Virus record (IMG/VR): IMGVR_UViG_3300023223_000579
Location: 1-46,195 of that record
Strand: one strand, 5' to 3'
Length of the DNA stretch: 46,195 nt
Source of the DNA: a virus
In this document: in pieces, positions 40,790-46,195 of the stretch
Numbering within the stretch: position 1 is the stretch's first letter
How the letters are laid out: the number at the start of each line of letters is the position of its first letter
The notes under the pieces: model-generated
What the model saw: only the letters and a program-made list of their open reading frames with translations
Databases searched by the model: none
What the model was told of the DNA's origin: nothing
Program-made: the position numbers and the translations under genes

Positions 40790-41163
40790 TCGCAGTAGCC
40801 CCACTCATCCTTGAGGATTTCTTTTAATTCGTAGGTATTTGGATTGACTAAAAATACAGGGATTTTCCAGGCAAAAGCGGTTTCAACTTCCCAGCGAACC
40901 CCAGTTGATTCAGTCCAACCATCAATGCCCAGCACATAAATCGCCGTGCTGTGGGTCACATAAAAATAGCATTGGTCTAGCCAAAACCTGTGGTCGCCCG
41001 CCTCTTGGTTCATGTATGGATGTATAGCGCCGCCATGAGTAATAGGGCTGTAGATAACTTTGCCTTGATCCATAAAATGTGCAGCGGCCTTTGTTACGGC
41101 AAGCTGTCGTGCGTTGCATACTTTTTTATCTGTGTGAATATATGGGGTTGCTAAATAAATCAT
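40786..41163 (-). CDS. DUF1937 nucleoside-deoxyribosyltransferase-like protein
   Basis: 125 residues. MIYLATPYIHTDKKV, SPITHGGAIHPY and GWTESTGVRWEVETAFAWKI form the DUF1937 pattern, a Rossmann-like fold related to nucleoside 2-deoxyribosyltransferases. The gene is joined to the DUF5664 gene by an ATGA overlap, so the two probably act together on nucleotides. Confidence 0.8.
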   Translation of the reverse strand: MIYLATPYIHTDKKVCNARQLAVTKAAAHFMDQGKVIYSPITHGGAIHPYMNQEAGDHRFWLDQCYFYVTHSTAIYVLGIDGWTESTGVRWEVETAFAWKIPVFLVNPNTYELKEILKDEWGYCE

Positions 41164-41471
41164 TTCCTCACCTTTGCTAATAGCCTCATGTCTTCCAAAT
41201 GAAATTTGGTTGCTTTTAATTCATTGGTTGCGTCTTCGAGTTGGCGCGGCTTAATCCCAGCCTGCCAAGCCTCGTCTACAATCGCCTGTAATATTCCGTT
41301 AGTTTCGTGCTTTCTCATGCTGACAAAAGGAGATATCACTTCACCTTGATCAACGTTTTTTAATTCTATATTGGTGACGTAGGTTGTGCGCCCGTCTATG
41401 CCATCCTGAACAAGCGCAACATCGCGTCTGTCTGTTGCGAATTCATCTCTTATGTAGCATTTCCAAGTCAT
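41160..41471 (-). CDS. hypothetical protein
   Basis: 103 residues, not recognised. Beta-like start (WKCYIRDEFATDRRDVALVQ) and a helical end (LEDATNELKATKFHLEDMRL). A hairpin TTGGT...ACCAA lies before its ribosome site. Overlaps the DUF1937 gene by 4 bp. Confidence 0.6.
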   Translation of the reverse strand: MTWKCYIRDEFATDRRDVALVQDGIDGRTTYVTNIELKNVDQGEVISPFVSMRKHETNGILQAIVDEAWQAGIKPRQLEDATNELKATKFHLEDMRLLAKVRK

Positions 41472-41509
41472 TTTTCCCCCTTGGTTGATAGACCAATAGA
41501 ATATTATTT

Positions 41510-41827
41510 TTAAGGAGCGTGTATCTTTTTAATCTCGGTATATAACCCAGCCAAGGCTGATTCTGCCTCGTGGGCGCGTTTAAAGAGTTTTTGGTCTTGT
41601 AGCACCGCAGGATGGTTGCAAAGCTCCTCGGTGACGTTATTCAGAAGAAAGGCGGCCATATGAAGCACCTCATGACAACCGAACGTTCCGGGCGTGAAAT
41701 CTTTTAGAGGCTGACGCGCATTGTCATCTTTGTATGATTTGAGTTTCTTTTTTCTTAGAGCTTCCATTGTTTGAATGTCGGCTGATTCTAAGTTTGCCGT
41801 CAAGACTCCCTGATTATGTATCCCCAC
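41510..41827 (-). CDS. conserved phage helical protein
   Basis: 105 residues. FTPGTFGCHEVLHMAAFLLN and NHPAVLQDQKLFKRAHEAES...GLYTEI match a common phage pattern (GCHE...HPA...LY) of unknown function, usually near replication genes. Overlaps the loader-like gene by 14 bp. Confidence 0.65.
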   Translation of the reverse strand: MGIHNQGVLTANLESADIQTMEALRKKKLKSYKDDNARQPLKDFTPGTFGCHEVLHMAAFLLNNVTEELCNHPAVLQDQKLFKRAHEAESALAGLYTEIKKIHAP

Positions 41828-42536
41828 CTACGATTTGATTGTAATCACATTCGTACGATCTGCAATAAATCTCAGCTATATGATTTGATGGAAAATCTTT
41901 ACAAAACTGTATAAATTCTGCCTTCACATCATCGGGCATGGTTTCAAAAACCATATTATCCCACGGCATCCTTTGGGTTTCTATGGCCTTTTCTCGGAGT
42001 TCTGATGTAATTTGTTTTTTGGGCTCATGTGCCGTTTGCGGTAATGACGCACCAGTCATCCGTTGCAAAGAATCCCCAGCAATCTGTTTGACTGTATCGC
42101 ATTCAATCTCATAGTCCACGCGTTCTTCTTCGCGCTGTTTTTTGTAATCGGCTATTATCCTGCTTTCCGCACTATACATAGGGAAGTGATTACGCTCATG
42201 CGTTTGGCAAGCCTGCACATATTCGGCTGTTGTTATTCTGGGTGCTTCAGGATTGAGAATGTCTTCTAAATTTTTAGGGGAAGGGAAGTCGTCGCCGCCT
42301 GATAAAGCATATTGTTTCAACGCATAGCATATTTGATCTCCGTTATATTTATCGGCCAACACCAACTGCCACCCCTGCATTACCAACTTTGCGTCTATTT
42401 CTCGCCCATATGCTTTTTGCATTTCCGCTAATGGATATACCATCGCTGCTATTTTTTTCTTATCATCTAGATTCCATGACCCATTCTTGCAAGTCCTGCT
42501 TGACTGTATCTGAGCGCTTTCGTTTACCGAGTTCAT
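41814..42536 (-). CDS. putative helicase loader/replication protein
   Basis: 240 residues from ATG at 42536 (AAGGTGG upstream). AEMQKAYGREIDAKLVMQGW then LADKYNGDQICYALKQYALS and DDFPSPKNLEDILNP resemble phage helicase-loader N-terminal domains. It follows the O-like gene with an overlap of 74 bp, the same order as lambda O-P. Family match is moderate. Confidence 0.6.
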   Translation of the reverse strand: MNSVNESAQIQSSRTCKNGSWNLDDKKKIAAMVYPLAEMQKAYGREIDAKLVMQGWQLVLADKYNGDQICYALKQYALSGGDDFPSPKNLEDILNPEAPRITTAEYVQACQTHERNHFPMYSAESRIIADYKKQREEERVDYEIECDTVKQIAGDSLQRMTGASLPQTAHEPKKQITSELREKAIETQRMPWDNMVFETMPDDVKAEFIQFCKDFPSNHIAEIYCRSYECDYNQIVGGDT

Positions 42537-43209
42537 TATAACCACCTTCCATAATTTTTGTGAACTTACCCTCTTTCAAAATAAAATCAATATTTGCTTT
42601 CCAGCCCCTATTATTATCTCCAATAAAAAATGGATTATTCTCAACGATTTCGATCATGGATTTCCACCCCTCAATTCCCCCGCAATCTTTTAATCGTTTT
42701 CTCAGAGAAGCCCGTCTAGCCGCCGTTACTTTTTGGCACTGCACTGTTCCAATTTTTTTACAAAGATCATTCCATAATTTTATGGCGAGTTCGATTTCCT
42801 TCAAATCGGACACTGAATCTGTCTCTGTCTCTTCACTATATGACTCTGCCTCTGCCTCTGTCTCTGTCTCTGGGGTAGCAAGTTGATAGCACGGCGCTAG
42901 CAGGTCGCTAGCATCGCTTGGTTGGTGCTCTAAAAAACCATGTTGTATCAATTGCTTAATAGATTGAAAAACTACCTTCTCGTCCATGCGTGCCCTGAAA
43001 GAAAGCTCTTCCGCATTGTCTGATACTAGGCCGGCTTCGGGGTCCTCGTGCTCGCACGCCAGAATCCAGATGCAGATTGCTAGCGCCTTGCTATCACTGG
43101 TGAGTTTATGCCATTTAAAGTTTTCTAATAATTCCCTGTGAAGCTTTATCCACGGCGGTCTTCTGTCTTTATAATGCTGGAAATCTGACCATCCTTTTAC
43201 TCTTAACAT
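42463..43209 (-). CDS. replication initiator, lambda O/DnaD-like
   Basis: 248 residues. The start GWSDFQHYKDRRPPWIKLHR, then WHKLTSDSKALAICIWILAC and VVFQSIKQLIQHGFLEHQP, gives a winged-helix DNA-binding region typical of phage initiators. A linker of Thr/Glu/Ala/Ser repeats (about 108-135) precedes a C-terminal region SDLKEIELAIKLWNDLCKKI. As in lambda, the linker-coding repeats may form the origin. Confidence 0.78.
   Translation of the reverse strand: MLRVKGWSDFQHYKDRRPPWIKLHRELLENFKWHKLTSDSKALAICIWILACEHEDPEAGLVSDNAEELSFRARMDEKVVFQSIKQLIQHGFLEHQPSDASDLLAPCYQLATPETETEAEAESYSEETETDSVSDLKEIELAIKLWNDLCKKIGTVQCQKVTAARRASLRKRLKDCGGIEGWKSMIEIVENNPFFIGDNNRGWKANIDFILKEGKFTKIMEGGYNELGKRKRSDTVKQDLQEWVMESR
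42817..42873. repeat. hexamer repeat inside initiator gene
   Basis: Five consecutive hexamers CTCTG(C/T/G) at 42844-42873, with a similar short run at 42817-42834. In lambda the iterons lie inside gene O in the same place. It also encodes the repetitive Thr-Glu/Ala-Glu linker, so coding can explain part of it. Confidence 0.5.
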
Positions 43210-43302
43210 TTTCTTCCCCGTTGGTTATTCATTAGTTTTTTATACTGGACTGATTCCGAGAATAAAAGAAATCGAAAATTTAATTATGGGGATAGCGGGG
43301 AT

Positions 43303-43332
43303 AAAAAGAAAAGGCCAGCTCGAAAGCTGACC
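43303..43332 (-). terminator. intrinsic terminator
   Basis: Minus-strand RNA GGTCAGCT-TTCG-AGCTGGCC (8-bp stem with one G-U) followed by TTTTCTTTTT. It ends the transcript from the DUF1064 side before the initiator gene, so a promoter for the initiator must lie in 43210-43300. Confidence 0.8.
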
Positions 43333-43366
43333 TATTCTACCTTGAAAACTTTGGGGGTATTCAAGA

Positions 43367-43382
43367 TCTATCGGGAGATAGA
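43367..43382. promoter_or_regulatory. 6-bp inverted repeat
   Basis: TCTATC-GGGA-GATAGA, a perfect short palindrome between the terminator and the DUF1064 gene. Possible operator, or a hairpin at the end of the transcript. Confidence 0.35.
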
Positions 43383-43423
43383 ATCGCATACTAAAATGAT
43401 TTGCCCTCCCATTACAATAGAAA

Positions 43424-43831
43424 TCAGGTTTTAATTTCGATTTTTAATCCGTCTTTTTTATGTAGGGCATTGAATAGTTTAATTTTTAGCAGAGATTCTC
43501 GGTCACAAAAGCCGCCGCTTCCTTTGACGTCCTCGATTATCACCTGCCCAGAATTGTTGATATATAGAAAATCAGCGGAATATGTCGTGATTAATTCGCC
43601 GGCAACAATCAGCTTATATTTTGGGTGAAGTTGCAGCCCCTGGATAACGCCTTTGTGGAGCAGCTGACGAAGCACCCAACCCCGCGCGGCCTCCGTCTTG
43701 CTGCTGAAGTATTCCATCTTTTGCCCGCACAGGCACAGCTTGCGCTTAGTGTGCACCATATAGCCACAGCCGAAACATACCCAGCTGCGCTTCGCTCTTT
43801 TGTAACCGTCGTATTTATTACGCTTCGACAT
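43424..43831 (-). CDS. DUF1064 nuclease-like protein
   Basis: 135 residues from ATG at 43831; a TTG at 43858 would add 9. An N-terminal CFGCGY and LCLCGQ pair forms a zinc finger. EYFSSKTEAARGWVLRQLLH, TTYSADFLYI and VIIEDVKGSGGF give the acidic-E-x-K pattern of a PD-(D/E)xK nuclease. Probably a structure-specific nuclease in recombination or replication. Confidence 0.78.
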   Translation of the reverse strand: MSKRNKYDGYKRAKRSWVCFGCGYMVHTKRKLCLCGQKMEYFSSKTEAARGWVLRQLLHKGVIQGLQLHPKYKLIVAGELITTYSADFLYINNSGQVIIEDVKGSGGFCDRESLLKIKLFNALHKKDGLKIEIKT

Positions 43832-44138
43832 TAGCTTTTTTGAGGGCCGCTTGTGCAACTTGTATTTTTTCCATTGATATCTCTGCTGTAATACCGCCCT
43901 TGACCGCTTTAAATGGACAAGTTTTAACCAGCAATTCTAAAGCTAACAACAATTCTGGGGCTGCTGCCATAAGGCGAGCGCGCGCTTTTTGGTCGACTGG
44001 GTCATGATCTTCAAGATTCATAGTAGCAATAGGCTCGTCCGCAACCATTTCTTCGTCACTATTTAGCCTGATGTAGATATTACCGTCTATGATATTTGGC
44101 CCCGCTGTTTCCCAAGGTTCTTCTGTATGTTTAGTCAT
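43818..44138 (-). CDS. conserved phage hypothetical protein
   Basis: 106 residues. EEPWETAGPNIIDG, then ARARLMAAAPELLLALELLV, is a pattern very common in phages of Proteobacteria, of unknown function. Overlaps DUF1064 by 14 bp. Confidence 0.7.
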   Translation of the reverse strand: MTKHTEEPWETAGPNIIDGNIYIRLNSDEEMVADEPIATMNLEDHDPVDQKARARLMAAAPELLLALELLVKTCPFKAVKGGITAEISMEKIQVAQAALKKANVEA

Positions 44139-44150
44139 AATCTTTCTCCT

Positions 44151-44357
44151 TTATTTTAAGTTAATATAAATCCAAGTGGTTACTTCATGTTCATCTATGC
44201 GCAATGCTGTAAGCGCCCGCTTTATCCAAGGCTTTTTCTCATCGAAATACTCGTAGTGATATGCTTCGATAATCTCATCGTCTGACATATCCTTGCACTC
44301 GGATACAATAGCATCTGCTGCCATATCAGCTGGCGTTCTTTGAAATGATTGTGACAC
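44151..44357 (-). CDS. hypothetical protein
   Basis: 68 residues, acidic and helical (CKDMSDDEIIEAYHYEYFDE). Not recognised. Second-last gene group of the early leftward operon. Confidence 0.55.
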   Translation of the reverse strand: MSQSFQRTPADMAADAIVSECKDMSDDEIIEAYHYEYFDEKKPWIKRALTALRIDEHEVTTWIYINLK

Positions 44358-44369
44358 ATTATCCTCCTG

Positions 44370-44543
44370 TTATGCGGCTAATTGCTGCTGTAATTTGTTA
44401 TAAAAATATACCTCTTTTTGCGCCCATAGCCGCCTCCGAGCCATCTGTTCGGGGCTACCTTTATTCATGCGGCGGCAAATTTCAAGATATGCGCGCTCCT
44501 TGCGGGCAATAAGTAATTTATCTTGCGCCTGTTTAATGGTCAT
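44370..44543 (-). CDS. small basic hypothetical protein
   Basis: 57 residues (IKQAQDKLLIARKERAYLEI; PEQMARRRLWAQKEVYFYNK), helical, Arg/Lys-rich. It begins on the stop of the preceding gene (TAATG). Not recognised, but the coding character is good. Confidence 0.55.
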   Translation of the reverse strand: MTIKQAQDKLLIARKERAYLEICRRMNKGSPEQMARRRLWAQKEVYFYNKLQQQLAA

Positions 44544-44770
44544 TATCTTTCCCTCTCTATCCAGCGTTTACCATGGGCGATCATTCCTTGCAAATTTATT
44601 GCTGCGTGACCTGTCGCAAAACCCATGTCTACAATTGACTTGCCTTCTTGCATGGCGGTCTTGATGGTAGCAAAGATAACTGGCACATCCTGATGATCTG
44701 AATAAACTGTTTCGTTATCAGCTGCATCTGTAAGTATTAAAAAGTATATATCCGCTACGTATTGTTCCAT
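44543..44770 (-). CDS. hypothetical protein, first leftward early gene
   Basis: 75 residues, mixed fold (YFLILTDAADNETVYSDHQD). Directly follows the divergent control region, so it is the first product of the leftward early transcript. Not recognised. Confidence 0.6.
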   Translation of the reverse strand: MEQYVADIYFLILTDAADNETVYSDHQDVPVIFATIKTAMQEGKSIVDMGFATGHAAINLQGMIAHGKRWIERER

Positions 44771-44936
44771 TTTTCTTTCCTTTGTTTATCAACCTTCTAT
44801 AATAAGTATATCATCCGTAAATTAATATTAAGTTAATAGAGCTTCAATAATAAGTTAAGATTTCTTAACTGTTTTTTAATTGTTTCTTGCTATTATAAAG
44901 TTATAGGCTTATAAAGCAGCAACTTGGGAGATAGCA
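44771..44936. promoter_or_regulatory. divergent early control region
   Basis: 166 bp of AT-rich DNA between opposite genes, so both early promoters should lie here. A perfect 7-2-7 palindrome GTTAAGA-TT-TCTTAAC (44854-44869) and TTAATATTAA nearby look like operators. The XRE-type protein encoded two genes further right is a candidate ligand. TATTATAAAG near 44891 may be a -10 box. Confidence 0.6.
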
Positions 44937-45158
44937 ATGAAAAAAATTACAGCAGCACAAATAGATAAAATCCAATTAATGGAAAGCAGATTGCATTATC
45001 TGCAAGACATAGGCGCTAGTGAGCTGCCAGCCCACCAGCAAGCATACAAAGCGTATAGAGATGAGATCGGAATATCGGTTTTAGAAGCTGAGAAAGTCGC
45101 TTGGCAAGCTGTAGTGGCTTGGAATAACGGGGTAGATTTAACAAGTATGATGATATAG
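44937..45158 (+). CDS. hypothetical protein, first rightward early gene
   Basis: 73 residues, helical (AAQIDKIQLMESRLHYLQDI). GGGAGA lies before the start. No known family. Confidence 0.6.
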   Translation: MKKITAAQIDKIQLMESRLHYLQDIGASELPAHQQAYKAYRDEIGISVLEAEKVAWQAVVAWNNGVDLTSMMI

Positions 45159-45168
45159 GGAATCAAGA

Positions 45169-45327
45169 ATGTCTATAGAAACAGACGACGAGCCTGAAGA
45201 CTTCCCAGAGGAGGAGCATATCAAAATTATTGATGATGCTCTTCGTGCTGATTTAAAAAGAGCGGAGAAAAAACTGGGGAAATGTATTGAATCATTTGAG
45301 GAATTTTTAAAGGAGGGCGTGCCATGA
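45169..45327 (+). CDS. small acidic hypothetical protein
   Basis: 52 residues (IETDDEPEDFPEEEHIKIID; KRAEKKLGKCIESFEEFLKE). It shares ATGA with the HTH gene, so it is co-translated and could be its partner, but there is no direct support. Confidence 0.55.
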   Translation: MSIETDDEPEDFPEEEHIKIIDDALRADLKRAEKKLGKCIESFEEFLKEGVP

Positions 45328-45572
45328 CCCAAAGAAATCCAACAAAAGAAGACATATTCATTGCTATAAAATTAAAGCAAGCCATGAGAAAGGCGGGCTG
45401 CTCTCAAGAAAAACTTGCTAAACACTTAGGCATCTCATATCAACAAGTGGGCAAATATTGCAACGGTCAAAACCGTATATCTGCGGGGCGTTTAGCAATA
45501 GTTGTGAACTTTCTTGAGGTACCCATTGGGCACTTTTATGATGCTCTTATAGATATTAAGGAGGCGGCGTAA
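45324..45572 (+). CDS. XRE-family HTH regulator
   Basis: 82 residues. AIKLKQAMRKAGCSQEKLAK then HLGISYQQVGKYCNGQNRIS and AGRLAIVVNFLEVPIGHFYD is a typical HTH_3 domain. It is short and has no peptidase domain, so it could be Cro-like. It probably binds the palindromes in the control region. Confidence 0.85.
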   Translation: MTQRNPTKEDIFIAIKLKQAMRKAGCSQEKLAKHLGISYQQVGKYCNGQNRISAGRLAIVVNFLEVPIGHFYDALIDIKEAA

Positions 45573-45754
45573 TGATTGAGCCAACAAAAAAAGATATTGA
45601 CCGCAAGGTAATTTACAACGCCGGATATAAAGGCGCTGAAGATCTATATGGCCGCATAACATCGCTTAATGATAGCTACGTCTTCGTGAGATTTAACCCT
45701 CACGGGGACACATCGCAAGCGACATTGCGGTCAGACCTGAGGTGGGATCAATGA
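45572..45754 (+). CDS. conserved phage hypothetical protein
   Basis: 60 residues. EPTKKDIDRKVIYNAGYKGA then ITSLNDSYVFVRFNPHGDTS is a pattern repeated in many phages near early genes; small beta domain. Start overlaps the HTH stop by 1 bp and its stop overlaps the nuclease gene by 4 bp. Confidence 0.65.
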   Translation: MIEPTKKDIDRKVIYNAGYKGAEDLYGRITSLNDSYVFVRFNPHGDTSQATLRSDLRWDQ

Positions 45755-46195
45755 GCGAACCGCAATTAAAGCCAGTTGATAACCGCTACCCAGCGGATGC
45801 TGAGATAATCCTCGGCCTAGATATCAACGAATATCATAAGCACAGAGCTATATCTAAATCGAAGCTTCATGATTACGTTGATTGTCCCAAAACATATGAC
45901 TGGGTATGGAACAAAGGGAATCGGGAAGAGAAGGATTGTTTCACTTTTGGGAACGGATTCCACTGTTCCGTGCTGGAGCCAGATGATTTCTCTGAGCGGT
46001 ATGTGACGTTCCCAGATGAATGGCTGACAAGGCCAAACCATCCCAAAGGCTTGACCATCGTTGAGCAGAAAGAAGAATTCAAAGATCTACATGAGGGCAA
46101 AGGATTCTTATCACAGAAAGACATTGATAAAATTAACGCCATGAATTCCAGCTTTATGGAAGAACCAACATGCAGGGTTTTGTTTACCGAACCTG
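45751..46195 (+). CDS. exonuclease VIII/RecE-like nuclease, 3' end missing
   Basis: 148 codons are present and the frame runs off the right edge. YHKHRAISKSKLHDYVDCPK, TYDWVWN, then FTFGNGFHCSVLEPDDFSER is the typical N-terminal region of phage PD-(D/E)xK exodeoxyribonuclease VIII-like proteins. The catalytic motif would lie further right. Partner of a single-strand annealing protein in recombination; that gene is outside the window. Confidence 0.8.
   Translation, partial: MSEPQLKPVDNRYPADAEIILGLDINEYHKHRAISKSKLHDYVDCPKTYDWVWNKGNREEKDCFTFGNGFHCSVLEPDDFSERYVTFPDEWLTRPNHPKGLTIVEQKEEFKDLHEGKGFLSQKDIDKINAMNSSFMEEPTCRVLFTEP

Noticed and set aside
40394-41163. Complete 2-aminoadenine (Z) genome pathway
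   Set aside because: Only the DUF5664-type gene is visible; PurZ, DatZ and DpoZ are not present in the window, so the claim would be unsupported.
42844-42873. CRISPR or satellite array
   Set aside because: Hexamer repeats have no spacers and are inside a coding frame, encoding a Thr/Glu/Ala/Ser linker.

Overview
The window is one long stretch of tailed-phage DNA (a phage genome or prophage interior). No host gene is visible. The tail and baseplate genes follow the order of phage Mu and the head genes are HK97-like, so the virion should be a myovirus with a contractile tail. The baseplate and spike types point to a Gram-negative, probably proteobacterial, host. The sequence does not identify the host species. 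Base composition looks moderately AT-rich throughout.

Layout. Positions 44770 down to 1 are almost entirely minus-strand. From right to left: early/replication genes (43831-40394: DUF1064 nuclease, O-like initiator, putative helicase loader, DUF1937 and DUF5664 nucleotide enzymes, Fic protein). Next comes an accessory block (39708-30367) of small proteins, a LuxR-type HTH protein, a coiled-coil protein, an ASCH protein, an AP2 protein, papain-like and methyltransferase folds, a serine recombinase, DUF262 and a DNA methyltransferase. Packaging and head genes follow (30185-18257: ParB-methyltransferase, HNH, terminase, portal, gpF-like, prohead protease, capsid, connectors). A small-gene island follows (18252-16338) with a tRNA-like element. 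The Mu-type tail lies at 16337-3327: gp10-like, gp37, gp38, sheath, tube, chaperone with -1 frameshift, tape measure, gpN, gp44, spike gp45, gp46, HNH, baseplate J and gp48. Receptor-binding proteins end the window (3326-1).

Three regions break this pattern. A four-gene plus-strand cassette (22605-23834) sits between the protease and gpF-like genes and looks like a moron. A divergent control region at 44771-44936 separates the leftward genes from a rightward early operon (44937-46195) that carries an XRE-type HTH protein and the start of an exonuclease VIII-like recombination nuclease. A homing-type HNH gene interrupts the baseplate genes.

Most notable: a small beta-rich domain has been inserted several times into three virion proteins, twice inside baseplate J. 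The tail chaperone has a clear -1 frameshift signal. Nucleotide, methylation and AMPylation enzymes are clustered. Several precise palindromes or repeats lie next to regulators or recombinases. No lysis gene and no tyrosine integrase were recognised.
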